64,000 nucleotides of DNA from Paenalcaligenes hominis_A (GCF_041359055.1 NZ_JBGJKZ010000003.1:372001-436000); one strand, 5' to 3'. Positions 26,614 through 35,896 are shown, numbered from the stretch's first letter. The notes: generated from the sequence alone by a model not told the origin. Translations and numbers: made by a program.

Positions 26614-27863
26614 TGTCTCACGAACACATACATGTCTGCAGTCACTACCAGTTGGTTTTTGGTCTGCGTTGGTTTCCGATACTGGGGGCTTCTAGCACCC
26701 AACAAGCCCGTGTACTTAGTAAACAGTATCGCGCCCGAGCTTCTGTATTGATAGGGCGGCATTTCATGTGCTTAGGTCTAAGCCAAAAAGAATTAAAACA
26801 GAAAACAACGCGTCTTTCTGCTGCGGTTTGCTTTGCTTATTTGTTCCCGCGTGGGGTGCATGCCGCTATTTATCAACTGGCTGATCAGTTGTATTGGCTT
26901 GTAGTGGTTCACGAGGGAACGCCAATACGACAAGGCGATCTTTTATTCCAATCCTTAGATCAGGCGCAACAGCGCGCTCAAGAGTTCAAAAAACATTACA
27001 GCACGCTGGTGTTGCAGGCCGAGGCGCGTTCTATTCAGGCGCTGCTGCCGCTAATTAATCCCCGCATACGTGTTAAGGCTCAGTTAAAACCATTACGTCA
27101 CCGTTCGTGGGCATGGGTTGGTCTACTTATTGTTGGACTCGGAAGCTTTTACTGGAGCTACACGCCTCGTGTTTCGGTGGCTGCCATTGAACCACCGGTG
27201 GTTATACCTGATCCCTATATCACTTACTGGGAGCAGCAGCGTCGGCCTGCTAGTAATCAAAAAGCGCTACAGGCTTTATTGCAGCATTGGCAACAGTTGC
27301 CGCTTAGTGTGGCGCAGTGGGACTTAACGACTTCTTCGTGTCAGGTACAGAGGGAAGCGTGGCATTGTGCTCATGAATTTAAACCCGCTACCGAAACCGC
27401 CACGGTGGTTGATTTTCAACAAAATCGCCCCGAACCCTGGGCAGTAACACAAGCCAACTTACAGCGCATTCAGGTCCAAGTCGCTATAGCTTTTAACTCA
27501 ACAGAAACAAGGCTCTGGCATAGCTCACATACGCATCAGCACCAGTTTCTAGCACAGTTACAGCGCTTAAAGCCCGCATTTCAAAACATGACTCTCAAAG
27601 ATCCGGTGTTATATGGCAAGCAGGCTTTAGAAAAAAATCGTACTCAGACTCTTACAGACAGTCAGCTTGCTCAGCCCCAACCTATTTTTGAACAAGCACT
27701 AAGCCTACAGGGGCCATTACGTTCGACCGCATTGTTATTGGATTTTGATGATCGTTTTTATTGGGAAAAAGCGTCCTTAACCGTCAACAGGAAAATCAAG
27801 CCTAGCTTAAAACATAGTGTTCTTGAGACCCAATTAAATGGGGTGACCTATGTGCGTAATTAA
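26613..27863 (+). CDS. pilO: Type IVB pilus accessory protein PilO2
   Basis: Member of the R64 PilO group (416 aa), an inner-membrane assembly component. The N-terminal half (about residues 1-160) is a cytoplasmic domain with the family's basic ARSIQALLPLIN segment before a single membrane helix (about 165-182, WAWVGLLIVGLGSFYW), followed by a periplasmic domain. This is unrelated in sequence to the type IVa PilO. The start codon overlaps the pilN stop (TAATG) after GGAGGGAATG, and its 3' end overlaps pilP by 14 bp. Confidence 0.78.
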   Translation: MSHEHIHVCSHYQLVFGLRWFPILGASSTQQARVLSKQYRARASVLIGRHFMCLGLSQKELKQKTTRLSAAVCFAYLFPRGVHAAIYQLADQLYWLVVVHEGTPIRQGDLLFQSLDQAQQRAQEFKKHYSTLVLQAEARSIQALLPLINPRIRVKAQLKPLRHRSWAWVGLLIVGLGSFYWSYTPRVSVAAIEPPVVIPDPYITYWEQQRRPASNQKALQALLQHWQQLPLSVAQWDLTTSSCQVQREAWHCAHEFKPATETATVVDFQQNRPEPWAVTQANLQRIQVQVAIAFNSTETRLWHSSHTHQHQFLAQLQRLKPAFQNMTLKDPVLYGKQALEKNRTQTLTDSQLAQPQPIFEQALSLQGPLRSTALLLDFDDRFYWEKASLTVNRKIKPSLKHSVLETQLNGVTYVRN

Positions 27864-28272
27864 AAAGAAAAATTGGGCGGCAGTTATTAATATCTTTAGT
27901 TTGTTACTGTTTTTGCCAAGCTTAGTAATAGGTAGTCCTTCTTTTGAGACCGATCGGCAGCAAGTCCATGAGCTTATGCGTTTAGAAACAGAGCAGTTAT
28001 TGCAGCGCAGCTCTGTGGCGAACTCAAAGACCTCAGAGTCCCCGCAAACGAATCTACTGCGATTGAAAGCCATTTATGGGGTAGGTAAACGTGTGCTTGC
28101 AGAGGTGCATTGGAATGGACAGGATTATCTTTATTTAAAAGGACAGACGTGGCCTTTAGGCAATGGCTCCTCTGCCCCATTGCGATTAATCGAGATGACA
28201 GGGCGTTGTATTACGTTAGCTCAAAAAGATCAAACGCATCAGTTGTGTGTAGCAAGCCCAGGAGGTGAGTAA
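27850..28272 (+). CDS. pilP: Type IVB pilus biogenesis protein PilP
   Basis: Small exported protein (140 aa) with an N-terminal hydrophobic signal or anchor (about residues 10-30) and a periplasmic domain containing LKAIYGVGKRVLAEVHWNG and WPLGNGSSAPLRLIEMTGRC, matching the R64 PilP type in size, layout and position. Two Cys near the C terminus (in GRCITLA and LCVAS) could form a disulfide. It overlaps pilO by 14 bp and pilQ by one base (TAATG), so translation is probably coupled across all three. Confidence 0.7.
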   Translation: MCVIKKKNWAAVINIFSLLLFLPSLVIGSPSFETDRQQVHELMRLETEQLLQRSSVANSKTSESPQTNLLRLKAIYGVGKRVLAEVHWNGQDYLYLKGQTWPLGNGSSAPLRLIEMTGRCITLAQKDQTHQLCVASPGGE

Positions 28273-30005
28273 TGGGGCTTAGATCTACGTTATTGTGGTG
28301 GCGAAAAACAGCATTGCAGCCCATAAGCCAAGAGTTACCTCCGCGTGTAGCTGCACCGGTGCTAAGTCATCTAGAGCAAATACAGCAGTTGCAACCTAAA
28401 GTCGAAAAGTTGTTAATACAAGAGTTTGAGCTAGGGGATCTAGTCAGTCGGTTGTGTCCTGTATTGTTAGCCGATCAGACTGTTACGGTGTTTGCCATCG
28501 AGGAGCATCAAGTAGGGGATGCTCTAGAGGCTTTACACGCGTTGATCCAAAAAAAAGGCTACCAGCTTGCCGCAATTCCTTGTTATGTGATTGGGGTAAC
28601 GCTGCTTTTAGAACTAATACGTAGTGCTCCTTTTGCAAACCATACTGCCCATAGCTCAGGCTCAAGCTCTCTGTGGGCTCAAGCCGACTTATTCAATGCA
28701 TTTTTAGAAATAGTACGTTGGGGCGTAACACATCGTGCTACCGATATTCATATCAATATTTTAACTGCTAGCCCTTACTCAGAGGTCCGTTTTTCTATTG
28801 CAGGGCATTACACCTATCCACCTAAATTTCAGGGTATAAGCACGCGGTTTTTGCTGGATATGATGGCGGTAGTTTGGATGAGTATACGAGGTGGCAACGG
28901 AGCCGTTTTTGATCCTCATAAAGAGCAACAAGGCAGCCTACAGTGTGAAATAGAAGGCAGGAACGTAATGTTGCGCTGGGGGTCGTTGGCAGCTGAATTG
29001 GGTCCCAGTATTTGCCTACGTATTTTACAGCGCCAAGTCGGTGCAGTATTACCTGACCTAGCCTCATTAGGGTATTTGCCTGCACAGCAACGCCAGCTTG
29101 AAAATAGCTTATTAGGCGATGGGGGTGCTGTAGTGTTTTCTGGGGCGGTGGGGTCAGGAAAATCCACCACTCTAGCCGCGCTCATCGCGCAACTGCCCAC
29201 TTGGCGTAAATTGGTTAGCCTCGAGGACCCGGTTGAGTATTTAATTCCGAATGCGGTTCAAGTTGCTTTAAGTCGTGATTTGTTCGAGGAGTCGCATCAG
29301 GTTTTTGGGGCCAAGCTGCGTGCTCTAAAACGTGCGGCCATGACCGATGTGCTTTTAGGGGAAATACGTGATGTGGAAACAGGGCGTGCTTTTACTGACC
29401 TAAGCTCATCCGGTGTGCGTCTTTATACTACGGTGCATGCTGCAAGTGCTGCATTGGTTCCTGCGCGCTTGCATTCCGATTTTATTCGCGTGTCCATGGA
29501 TCTATTAACGGCTCCTGGGGTACTAAAGCTACTGGTACATCAGTGTTTGTTACCTCGATTGTGTCCGTATTGCGCAATACCGCTCGAATCATTAACAGAT
29601 TTTCCTCCTCAGGCTCTGCCGCGTCATAGTTCGTCTTTTTCACAGTGGTTACGCCAACTAAAGCGCTTGATGAGAAAAAATGATTTAAGTCAGATACGAG
29701 TGCGACGCTTAACCGGTTGTGAACAGTGTATTAACAACGAGCTGCCAGAGCTAAAAGGGTGGCAGGGGCGTGTAGTAAGTGCAGAGATTCTAGAGCCTGC
29801 GCTCTATCCTGATTACCTAGTGGCCTTAGCGTCACGTCAACCTGTTTTACCTGTGTTGTTACGTGCGGGCTGGCGACCTTTACGTAGTAATGCTCTAGAG
29901 CAGATGCGCTTAGGGCTGATTGACCCATTTGATTTAGAGCGCCATTTTGACCTGTTCGATGCGCCTGCATGGCAGGCCCTAGTTTCGGAGGGGCAGCCAT
30001 GCTGA
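28272..30005 (+). CDS. pilQ: Type IVB pilus assembly ATPase PilQ
   Basis: Cytoplasmic hexameric ATPase that powers pilus extension (577 aa), of the R64 PilQ/T2SS GspE superfamily; not the type IVa secretin of the same name. The ATPase core has Walker A GAVGSGKST (about residues 291-299), an Asp box (LVSLEDPVEY) and Walker B/Glu motif (DVLLGEIRD, about 358-366), followed by the His box TVHAASA. Two CxxC pairs (CPYC near 430 and CEQC near 483) suggest a zinc-binding insertion as in GspE. No second, retraction-type ATPase is present in the cluster. The stop overlaps the pilR start by seven bases. Confidence 0.9.
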   Translation: MGLRSTLLWWRKTALQPISQELPPRVAAPVLSHLEQIQQLQPKVEKLLIQEFELGDLVSRLCPVLLADQTVTVFAIEEHQVGDALEALHALIQKKGYQLAAIPCYVIGVTLLLELIRSAPFANHTAHSSGSSSLWAQADLFNAFLEIVRWGVTHRATDIHINILTASPYSEVRFSIAGHYTYPPKFQGISTRFLLDMMAVVWMSIRGGNGAVFDPHKEQQGSLQCEIEGRNVMLRWGSLAAELGPSICLRILQRQVGAVLPDLASLGYLPAQQRQLENSLLGDGGAVVFSGAVGSGKSTTLAALIAQLPTWRKLVSLEDPVEYLIPNAVQVALSRDLFEESHQVFGAKLRALKRAAMTDVLLGEIRDVETGRAFTDLSSSGVRLYTTVHAASAALVPARLHSDFIRVSMDLLTAPGVLKLLVHQCLLPRLCPYCAIPLESLTDFPPQALPRHSSSFSQWLRQLKRLMRKNDLSQIRVRRLTGCEQCINNELPELKGWQGRVVSAEILEPALYPDYLVALASRQPVLPVLLRAGWRPLRSNALEQMRLGLIDPFDLERHFDLFDAPAWQALVSEGQPC

Positions 30006-31102
30006 TGCTAGTTTGGTTGCGGTGGCAACGTTATTTAGACTTACTTCGTTTTAAGCGGCAGCGGGTTGATTACTTTCACTATTTAGCTCAGCTTTTACAC
30101 GCTACTCACGGGCAGCTAACACTACGCGCTATTTTTGCTTTAGAAAGTCAGCGCTATGGCCTCGGTACATACAGGGGGCGTCTTGCTACGTATTGGGGGC
30201 AATGCTATGAGCATAACGGGGGCGATTTAGTACAGGCGTGGGGGGCGATGTTGTCTTCTGTGGACCAGCTCATTATTCAACTAGCACAGTTACGAGGAGA
30301 TAACGCCTTAGCTGTCGCGTTTGAGCTATTAGCTCAACAACACCAAGAACTCAAAATCTTACGCTCTCAACTTAGCCAGATTCTTTGGCCGGTTGTGATA
30401 GCTGTTTTTTTGCTTGGCTTAATTTTTAGCCTTATTCCTTTATTTACTGTGCCAGAGCTTAGGTCGACTTTTGCTGTATTACCGACAGAGTTCTATGGTG
30501 CCAAAACTCAGGCTTTGTTTAAGGCAGCAGAGTTTATGCAGTCGTATGGGCTAGTAATAGCCTTATTCGGTGGCCTGAGTCTGTTTGCAATCGCTTTATC
30601 GCTAACTTGGTTAACTGGTCCTGTGCGTGACACATTGGATTTTATTGAACCATGGGCCAGTTATAAGAAATTTCAAACAACGTATTTTTTTGGCTTGTTG
30701 GCGTTATTACTTAATCAGCATGTGGCTCAACTACGGCTTGGGCAAGCGGTACAACAAATAGCTCAGGGTTCAGATAGATGGCTAGCTTGGCAAGCCCAAA
30801 AAATACAGAACCGAATGCTACAGGGTGAGGTCGGGGCACGGGGTTTTGCGACGGGTTTATTGCCTCGTACGTGGCAATGGTTTTTTGAGGACATAGAACA
30901 AAGTCAAAGTATTTTGCCTGCCATCAGCCTTATACATCAGCGTTTACTTGATCAGTTTAAAAAAGACTTGCTCTTCAAAGCACACCTATGGCGTTGGCTT
31001 CTTTTGCTCACCTGTGTAGGCCTGATGTTAGCCATTGGAGGGTGGCATTACGTAGTAATCGATGAAATGCGACGTGCATTATTAATGTTTTATTCCCATT
31101 AG
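29999..31102 (+). CDS. pilR: Type IVB pilus inner-membrane platform protein PilR
   Basis: Polytopic platform protein of the GspF/PilC/PilR superfamily (367 aa). Two GspF-like cytoplasmic domains alternate with hydrophobic segments near residues 129-152, 182-205 and 330-352. The conserved HGQLTLRAIFALE-like opening resembles R64 PilR. The ATG at 29999 follows GGAGGGG; a second ATG at 30005 is an alternative. It overlaps the end of the ATPase gene, and the major pilin gene starts 14 bases after it. Confidence 0.82.
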   Translation: MLMLVWLRWQRYLDLLRFKRQRVDYFHYLAQLLHATHGQLTLRAIFALESQRYGLGTYRGRLATYWGQCYEHNGGDLVQAWGAMLSSVDQLIIQLAQLRGDNALAVAFELLAQQHQELKILRSQLSQILWPVVIAVFLLGLIFSLIPLFTVPELRSTFAVLPTEFYGAKTQALFKAAEFMQSYGLVIALFGGLSLFAIALSLTWLTGPVRDTLDFIEPWASYKKFQTTYFFGLLALLLNQHVAQLRLGQAVQQIAQGSDRWLAWQAQKIQNRMLQGEVGARGFATGLLPRTWQWFFEDIEQSQSILPAISLIHQRLLDQFKKDLLFKAHLWRWLLLLTCVGLMLAIGGWHYVVIDEMRRALLMFYSH

Positions 31103-31116
31103 TTCGGAGACATACC

Positions 31117-31692
31117 ATGAAAACCATTCAATTATCTCAGCCTATTTTTGTCAGCTCTCAGTGTAAAAATCAACGCCAAGCTGGTTTATCGTTAATTGAA
31201 ATATCAGTGGTTTCAGCCATTATTTTATTAATTGCTATTGTCAGCATTCCCGCTATTAATGGTTTTATTGTTGAGAGTCGTGTGCCCAAAGTAGGAGAAG
31301 GCATCGCCCGCTTTGTGATGAACCACAGTGTAAATACACCTTTGTATGAAACTCAGCCTTATGATGGCGTCGATAATGAGCTATTTGCACAGCAGTTAGA
31401 AAGTGCGGGGGTGTTTAACATCATAGGTAGCGGTGCAGGTGTGCAAATACTGCATGGTTTAGGTAAAGACGGCACAGTTGAGATTACTGGTGGCCAAGAG
31501 CTAAAGATCACCTTAAATAAAGTCAGCCATGCTGCATGCCCTGGTTTATCGTCCGTGTTACAGCGTATAGCGAATACCATTAGTGTTGGGGCTGAGGTCG
31601 TTAAATCTGAAAGCAAAATTTACAATGCAACCCATGCTCAAAAGCAGTGTGAGCGTGGCGACTCAAACACCTTTGAGTTTGTGATTGGCTAG
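31117..31692 (+). CDS. pilS: Type IVB major prepilin PilS
   Basis: Structural pilin (191 aa). A long 23-residue leader ends in Gly23, and cleavage gives LSLIEISVVSAIILLIAIVS with Glu at mature position 5, the standard type III signal. Long leader and mature length of about 168 residues fit type IVB pilins (TcpA, BfpA, R64 PilS). Two cysteines, in HAACPGL and QKQCERG near the C terminus, would form the D-region disulfide. It needs a prepilin peptidase, which is not encoded in this window. Confidence 0.88.
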   Translation: MKTIQLSQPIFVSSQCKNQRQAGLSLIEISVVSAIILLIAIVSIPAINGFIVESRVPKVGEGIARFVMNHSVNTPLYETQPYDGVDNELFAQQLESAGVFNIIGSGAGVQILHGLGKDGTVEITGGQELKITLNKVSHAACPGLSSVLQRIANTISVGAEVVKSESKIYNATHAQKQCERGDSNTFEFVIG

Positions 31693-31699
31693 GTGCACT

Positions 31700-32794
31700 A
31701 TGCCTAAACAACAGGGGTCCTTACTCATCGAACTGAGCGTGGTGTTGGTGGTTCTTTTGCTTTTGGGTACGGGGTTAAGTGCATGGTTAAAGCAAACCAC
31801 CGAGCAGCAAAAAATAGAGAACCTAGCCTATTGGATGCTTACTGTGCAGCAGGGGGTGCAGCGATATTTAGACGTGCATGCCGCGCAGCTACTGGATGCT
31901 TCTAGTCCAGAGCCCGTTACAGGCAGCAGCAATGTCTGGCGTCCCACTATAGACGAGCTCATTCAAGCGCAGTTCTTAGCCCCCGATACCCAAGGTGACG
32001 ACAGGTTAAGTATTCATATTAAGCCGGTTGGCTGTGGGGTGGATGCCTGCCATCTCGAAGCCCTAGTTATTTATGATTCACCGTTGGTTTTGAAAAAAGG
32101 AGGGGTCAACCTAGAGGCAACTGCGCAATGGTTAGCAAAAACTCAAGCTAAAGGGTATGTGGTGTATGATCACAGCCCCCAATGGCTCACAGGGGCGGCT
32201 CGACGCATACCTAACCCGCCTTTGCCCTTGGCTGCTGCTTTGCCGATTGGTACGGTTGCGCTTTTAGCCACCACTGATACGGCAGAGTCCATGTATTTAC
32301 GTCTTAACGACCGTCGTAATCCTAATTTTCAGGCCGAGGTAGATATAGCTGGCGCATTACGCGTAGAGCAAGACATACATACCCAAGGTTATTTATTCTT
32401 GGCTCCGTTGGCACAGCCTCAAGCATCGTGCTCAAGTGAAGGGGCTCTTAGTCGTGAGCAAAGCACTTTGTTTATCTGTGAGGAGGGCAAATGGGTGCAG
32501 GTCTCCAAGGCTACGCTGACTGATCCATTGGTAATTAAAAGGTTCTTTGAGGTGGTGCTGAATATGAGCGCTTTTCCTTTGCCTTTATATCAAGGTGGGT
32601 ACTATGGGCTTTCTGTAGGAGTACGTGGTACCCCAGTCTGTTGGCTGTCAAACCCGCTAACAGAAATATGTGATTGCCCATCGGGTTATAGGACGGCAAT
32701 CTTAATCACCACAAAGCAGATGCCTAGCTATTATTCGGGCAGCCAGCTAACAGATAGTCGTGCCTTGTCAATTTATGGTTGTGCTCAAAGCTAA
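31700..32794 (+). CDS. pilV: PilV-like minor pilin / tip adhesin of the type IVB pilus
   Basis: Minor pilin of 364 aa with a six-residue leader (MPKQQG) and mature SLLIELSVVLVVLLLLG with Glu5. A long domain (about residues 35-260) follows, then a C-terminal segment with several Cys (VCWLSN, ICDCPSG, YGCAQS), the position where plasmid R64 PilV carries its exchangeable receptor-binding tip. ATG 31700 follows AGGTG; the TTG at 31685 is a poorer choice. I see no shufflon repeats and no recombinase gene, so the tip appears fixed. Last gene of the operon; 96 bp separate it from alaS. Confidence 0.78.
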   Translation: MPKQQGSLLIELSVVLVVLLLLGTGLSAWLKQTTEQQKIENLAYWMLTVQQGVQRYLDVHAAQLLDASSPEPVTGSSNVWRPTIDELIQAQFLAPDTQGDDRLSIHIKPVGCGVDACHLEALVIYDSPLVLKKGGVNLEATAQWLAKTQAKGYVVYDHSPQWLTGAARRIPNPPLPLAAALPIGTVALLATTDTAESMYLRLNDRRNPNFQAEVDIAGALRVEQDIHTQGYLFLAPLAQPQASCSSEGALSREQSTLFICEEGKWVQVSKATLTDPLVIKRFFEVVLNMSAFPLPLYQGGYYGLSVGVRGTPVCWLSNPLTEICDCPSGYRTAILITTKQMPSYYSGSQLTDSRALSIYGCAQS

Positions 32795-32851
32795 GTCGTT
32801 GGAATGCGACGTAGCGTAATTGTGCTGTTAGGTGTTTAACTAATCTATTAC

Positions 32852-32857
32852 TATAAT
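32852..32857 (+). promoter_or_regulatory. Candidate -10 box of an alaS promoter
   Basis: A perfect TATAAT lies 34 bp before the alaS start codon. The best -35 match at 18 bp is TTAGGT (32828-32833), which is poor. It would let alaS be transcribed independently of the upstream pilus operon. Confidence 0.4.
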
Positions 32858-32890
32858 GGGTTGTTACCTATTTTTGTCGTGCTGCTTTCA

Positions 32891-35509
32891 ATGAAAACAT
32901 CCGAGATTCGTCAAAAGTTTTTATCTTTTTTCCAAGAGCGTGGCCACGAAATCGTGCCATCCTCTTCCTTAATTCCAGCTAATGACCCAACCTTGCTGTT
33001 TACTAACGCAGGTATGGTGCAATTTAAAGATGTGTTTACGGGCAAAGAAACGCGTCCGTATACCAGTGCGACCTCTTCACAACGTTGTGTGCGCGCTGGT
33101 GGTAAACACAATGACCTCGAAAATGTAGGTTATACCGCACGTCATCACACCTTCTTTGAAATGTTAGGCAATTTCAGCTTTGGCGATTATTTCAAAGAAG
33201 AGGCTATTCAATATGCGTGGGAGCTCTTAACCCAAGTGTATGGTTTGCCTGCAGAAAAACTTTGGGTCACCGTCTATCACGAGGATGACGAGGCCTATGC
33301 GATTTGGAACAAGCAAATTGGCGTGCCAGCAGAGCGCATTATCCGCATAGGTGACAAAGGGGGTCGTTACGTATCCGACAACTTCTGGCAAATGGCCGAT
33401 ACCGGCCCATGTGGGCCTTGTTCTGAAATTTTCTATGACCACGGCCCCGAGGTCTGGGGTGGGCCTCCCGGGTCCCCAGACGAAGACGGCGATCGCTACA
33501 TCGAGGTCTGGAACTTGGTATTTATGCAGTTTGACCGCGATGCCGAAGGCAATTTAAATCCGTTACCCAAGCCCTGTGTAGACACGGGTATGGGTCTAGA
33601 GCGTATTTCTGCCGTATTGCAGCATGTGCATTCCAATTACGACATTGACTTATTTCAACATCTAATTCAAGCCGCTGCGCGTGAAACTAGCACTCAGGAC
33701 CTCAGCAACAACTCCTTAAAAGTCATTGCTGACCACATCCGCGCATGTGCTTTTATGATCGTAGATGGAGTCATTCCTAGCAACGAGGGGCGCGGCTATG
33801 TGTTGCGTCGTATTGTGCGTCGTGCCTTACGTCATGGTCATAAGTTAGGTCAAAATCAAGCGTTTTTTTATCGCTTGGTAGCAGATCTAGCCAAACATAT
33901 GGGCGAGGCGTACCCAGAGCTAATCCAACACCAAAATCGTATCGAGCAAATCCTCAAACAAGAAGAGGACCGCTTTAGTGAAACACTAGAGCACGGTATG
34001 AAAATTCTTGAGTCTGCGTTAGCTGATTTACCCAAAGACGGCGTGCTTGACGGTCAAACCTTATTTACCTTGTACGACACCTATGGTTTTCCTGTTGATT
34101 TAACAGCAGATATTTGCCGTGAGCGCGAGGTAGAGGTCGACTTGGCGGGTTTTGAGCAAGCCATGCAACGTCAACGCGAGATGGCTCGTGCTTCAGGTAA
34201 ATTTAAAACAGTTGCTGCAGATCTCAAATATGAGGGTGTGGAAACACAATTCGAGGGCTACGAGCAATTAACAACTACTGGAACAGTAACAGCGTTGTAT
34301 GTAGATGGTAGTGCAGTAGATCAAATCAACGAAGGTCAGGAAGCCATCGTTGTCTTAGACGTTACGCCTTTCTATGCCGAGTCAGGTGGGCAAGTAGGGG
34401 ACACCGGTACGCTTCAAGGTACCAGCGCAGCCTTTACTGTTGAAGACACCCAAAAGATTCTTGCTCAGGTTTTTGGTCATCATGGGGTGCTCACTCAAGG
34501 CAGTTTGAAAGTGGGTGATCAAGTCCAGGCTCAGGTTGATGCCGCACATCGTCAACATACCATTCGCAATCACTCCGCTACGCACCTTATGCACAAAGCA
34601 TTAAAAATAGTGCTGGGCGATCACGTGCAGCAGCGTGGCTCCTTAGTGGATGCAGACAAAACCCGTTTTGACTTTGCTCACGATTCTGCTGTTAATGCCG
34701 AGCAAATTGCACAGGTCGAGGCGATCGTTAATCAAGAAGTTCTTGCTAACCAGCCCGTAGCAGCACAGCTTATGAGCTTTGATGATGCCGTCAGTGGCGG
34801 GGCAATGGCGCTTTTTGGTGAAAAATACGGCGATGAGGTCCGTGTTTTAGACATTGGTTTTTCACGTGAGCTGTGTGGTGGTACGCACGTAGCACGTACT
34901 GGTGATATTGGTTTGTTTAAGATCGTCTCCGAAGGGGGCGTGGCGGCAGGTGTACGTCGTATCGAGGCCATCACAGGCGAAAATGCTTTGGCTTGGGTTC
35001 AAAAACGCGAAGCCACTCTACAAGGCGCTGCTGCTAGCTTACGTACCCAGCCAGAAAAACTAGGCGAGCGCTTAACTCAGCTGCAATCTCAATTACGCGA
35101 ACTAGAGCGCGAGCGAGATCAACTCAAAGATAAACTCGCGGCCTCAGCAGGCCAAGACCTGGCGGGGCAAGCCATCGAGCTAACAGGTGGGGTGAAGCTT
35201 TTAGTGGCCGATTTGCCTGCAGCAGATCCCAAGTCATTACGTACCACAGTCGATCAGCTTAAAGACAAGCTAAAATCAGCCGTTGTGCTGTTAGCCACCG
35301 CCAAAGACGATAAAATCAGCTTGGTTGCTGGCGTCACTGCCGATATTAACACCAAGGTAAAAGCGGGCGAGTTAATCAGTATGGTGGCGGCGCAGGTCGG
35401 AGGTAAAGGCGGTGGTCGTCCTGATATGGCTATGGGCGGGGGAAGCGATTCCGCTGCTTTGCCAGCAGCGCTTGGCTCAGTACAAACTTGGGTCGAGTCC
35501 CAGCTTTAA
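32891..35509 (+). CDS. alaS: Alanyl-tRNA synthetase
   Basis: Charges tRNA-Ala (872 aa). Class II catalytic motifs are visible (LFTNAGMVQFKDVF, RCVRAGGKHNDLENVG, GMGLERI), then the editing domain with NHSATHLMHKAL and CGGTHV zinc ligands, and the C-terminal oligomerisation/C-Ala domain (GGGRPDMAMGGG near the end). I start at ATG 32891, which gives the conserved MKTSEIRQKFL; ten extra upstream codons are open but not AlaS-like. It probably uses its own promoter and is followed 18 bp later by tusA. Confidence 0.97.
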   Translation: MKTSEIRQKFLSFFQERGHEIVPSSSLIPANDPTLLFTNAGMVQFKDVFTGKETRPYTSATSSQRCVRAGGKHNDLENVGYTARHHTFFEMLGNFSFGDYFKEEAIQYAWELLTQVYGLPAEKLWVTVYHEDDEAYAIWNKQIGVPAERIIRIGDKGGRYVSDNFWQMADTGPCGPCSEIFYDHGPEVWGGPPGSPDEDGDRYIEVWNLVFMQFDRDAEGNLNPLPKPCVDTGMGLERISAVLQHVHSNYDIDLFQHLIQAAARETSTQDLSNNSLKVIADHIRACAFMIVDGVIPSNEGRGYVLRRIVRRALRHGHKLGQNQAFFYRLVADLAKHMGEAYPELIQHQNRIEQILKQEEDRFSETLEHGMKILESALADLPKDGVLDGQTLFTLYDTYGFPVDLTADICREREVEVDLAGFEQAMQRQREMARASGKFKTVAADLKYEGVETQFEGYEQLTTTGTVTALYVDGSAVDQINEGQEAIVVLDVTPFYAESGGQVGDTGTLQGTSAAFTVEDTQKILAQVFGHHGVLTQGSLKVGDQVQAQVDAAHRQHTIRNHSATHLMHKALKIVLGDHVQQRGSLVDADKTRFDFAHDSAVNAEQIAQVEAIVNQEVLANQPVAAQLMSFDDAVSGGAMALFGEKYGDEVRVLDIGFSRELCGGTHVARTGDIGLFKIVSEGGVAAGVRRIEAITGENALAWVQKREATLQGAAASLRTQPEKLGERLTQLQSQLRELERERDQLKDKLAASAGQDLAGQAIELTGGVKLLVADLPAADPKSLRTTVDQLKDKLKSAVVLLATAKDDKISLVAGVTADINTKVKAGELISMVAAQVGGKGGGRPDMAMGGGSDSAALPAALGSVQTWVESQL

Positions 35510-35527
35510 TTAATTATTAGGTTTTAT

Positions 35528-35767
35528 ATGTCAGAAGCCATTTCATTCGAGCTTGAGGTCGATACCAGTGGGCTGCTGTGCCCACTGCCTATCTTGCGCG
35601 CCAAAAAAGCACTGGCTCAGGTCCAAAGTGGTCAGGTGGTGAAAGTGATCACCACCGACCCACGTGCCAAGGAAGATTTCCAAGCATTTACTGACCAAAC
35701 AGGCAATAGTTTGCTTGGTCAGTTTGATGAGGGTGACGGCGTTATTCATTATATTCGTCGTCGCTAA
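35528..35767 (+). CDS. tusA: TusA-family sulfurtransferase
   Basis: Small sulfur-carrier protein (79 aa) with the family's CPxP motif (C18 in LCPLPILRAKKAL) and the TDPRAKEDFQAF segment. Members pass persulfide sulfur to tRNA thiolation (mnm5s2U) or other sulfur routes. It lies 18 bp after alaS and may be co-transcribed with it. Without TusBCD or MnmA nearby I cannot tell whether it is the tRNA-thiolation TusA or a paralog. Confidence 0.85.
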   Translation: MSEAISFELEVDTSGLLCPLPILRAKKALAQVQSGQVVKVITTDPRAKEDFQAFTDQTGNSLLGQFDEGDGVIHYIRRR

Positions 35768-35896
35768 TACAGGTAGGTTCTAAGTTGTTGTGTATTTGTC
35801 GCGTAAACCGTGTAAAATAGGCAAGCAATTTCCGCTAAGGCTTTCTTAGTGGTAGAATCTTTGGTTTTACACTTTTTTAACAGGAAGGGATTATCA

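Noticed and set aside
31700..32890. Shufflon repeats or recombinase near the PilV-like gene
   Set aside because: I found no inverted repeats resembling sfx sites and no recombinase frame; alaS follows directly.
35832..35852. Hairpin in the rpsP leader as a terminator
   Set aside because: The stem has a wobble pair and no T tract follows, and it lies just before a strong ribosome-binding site.
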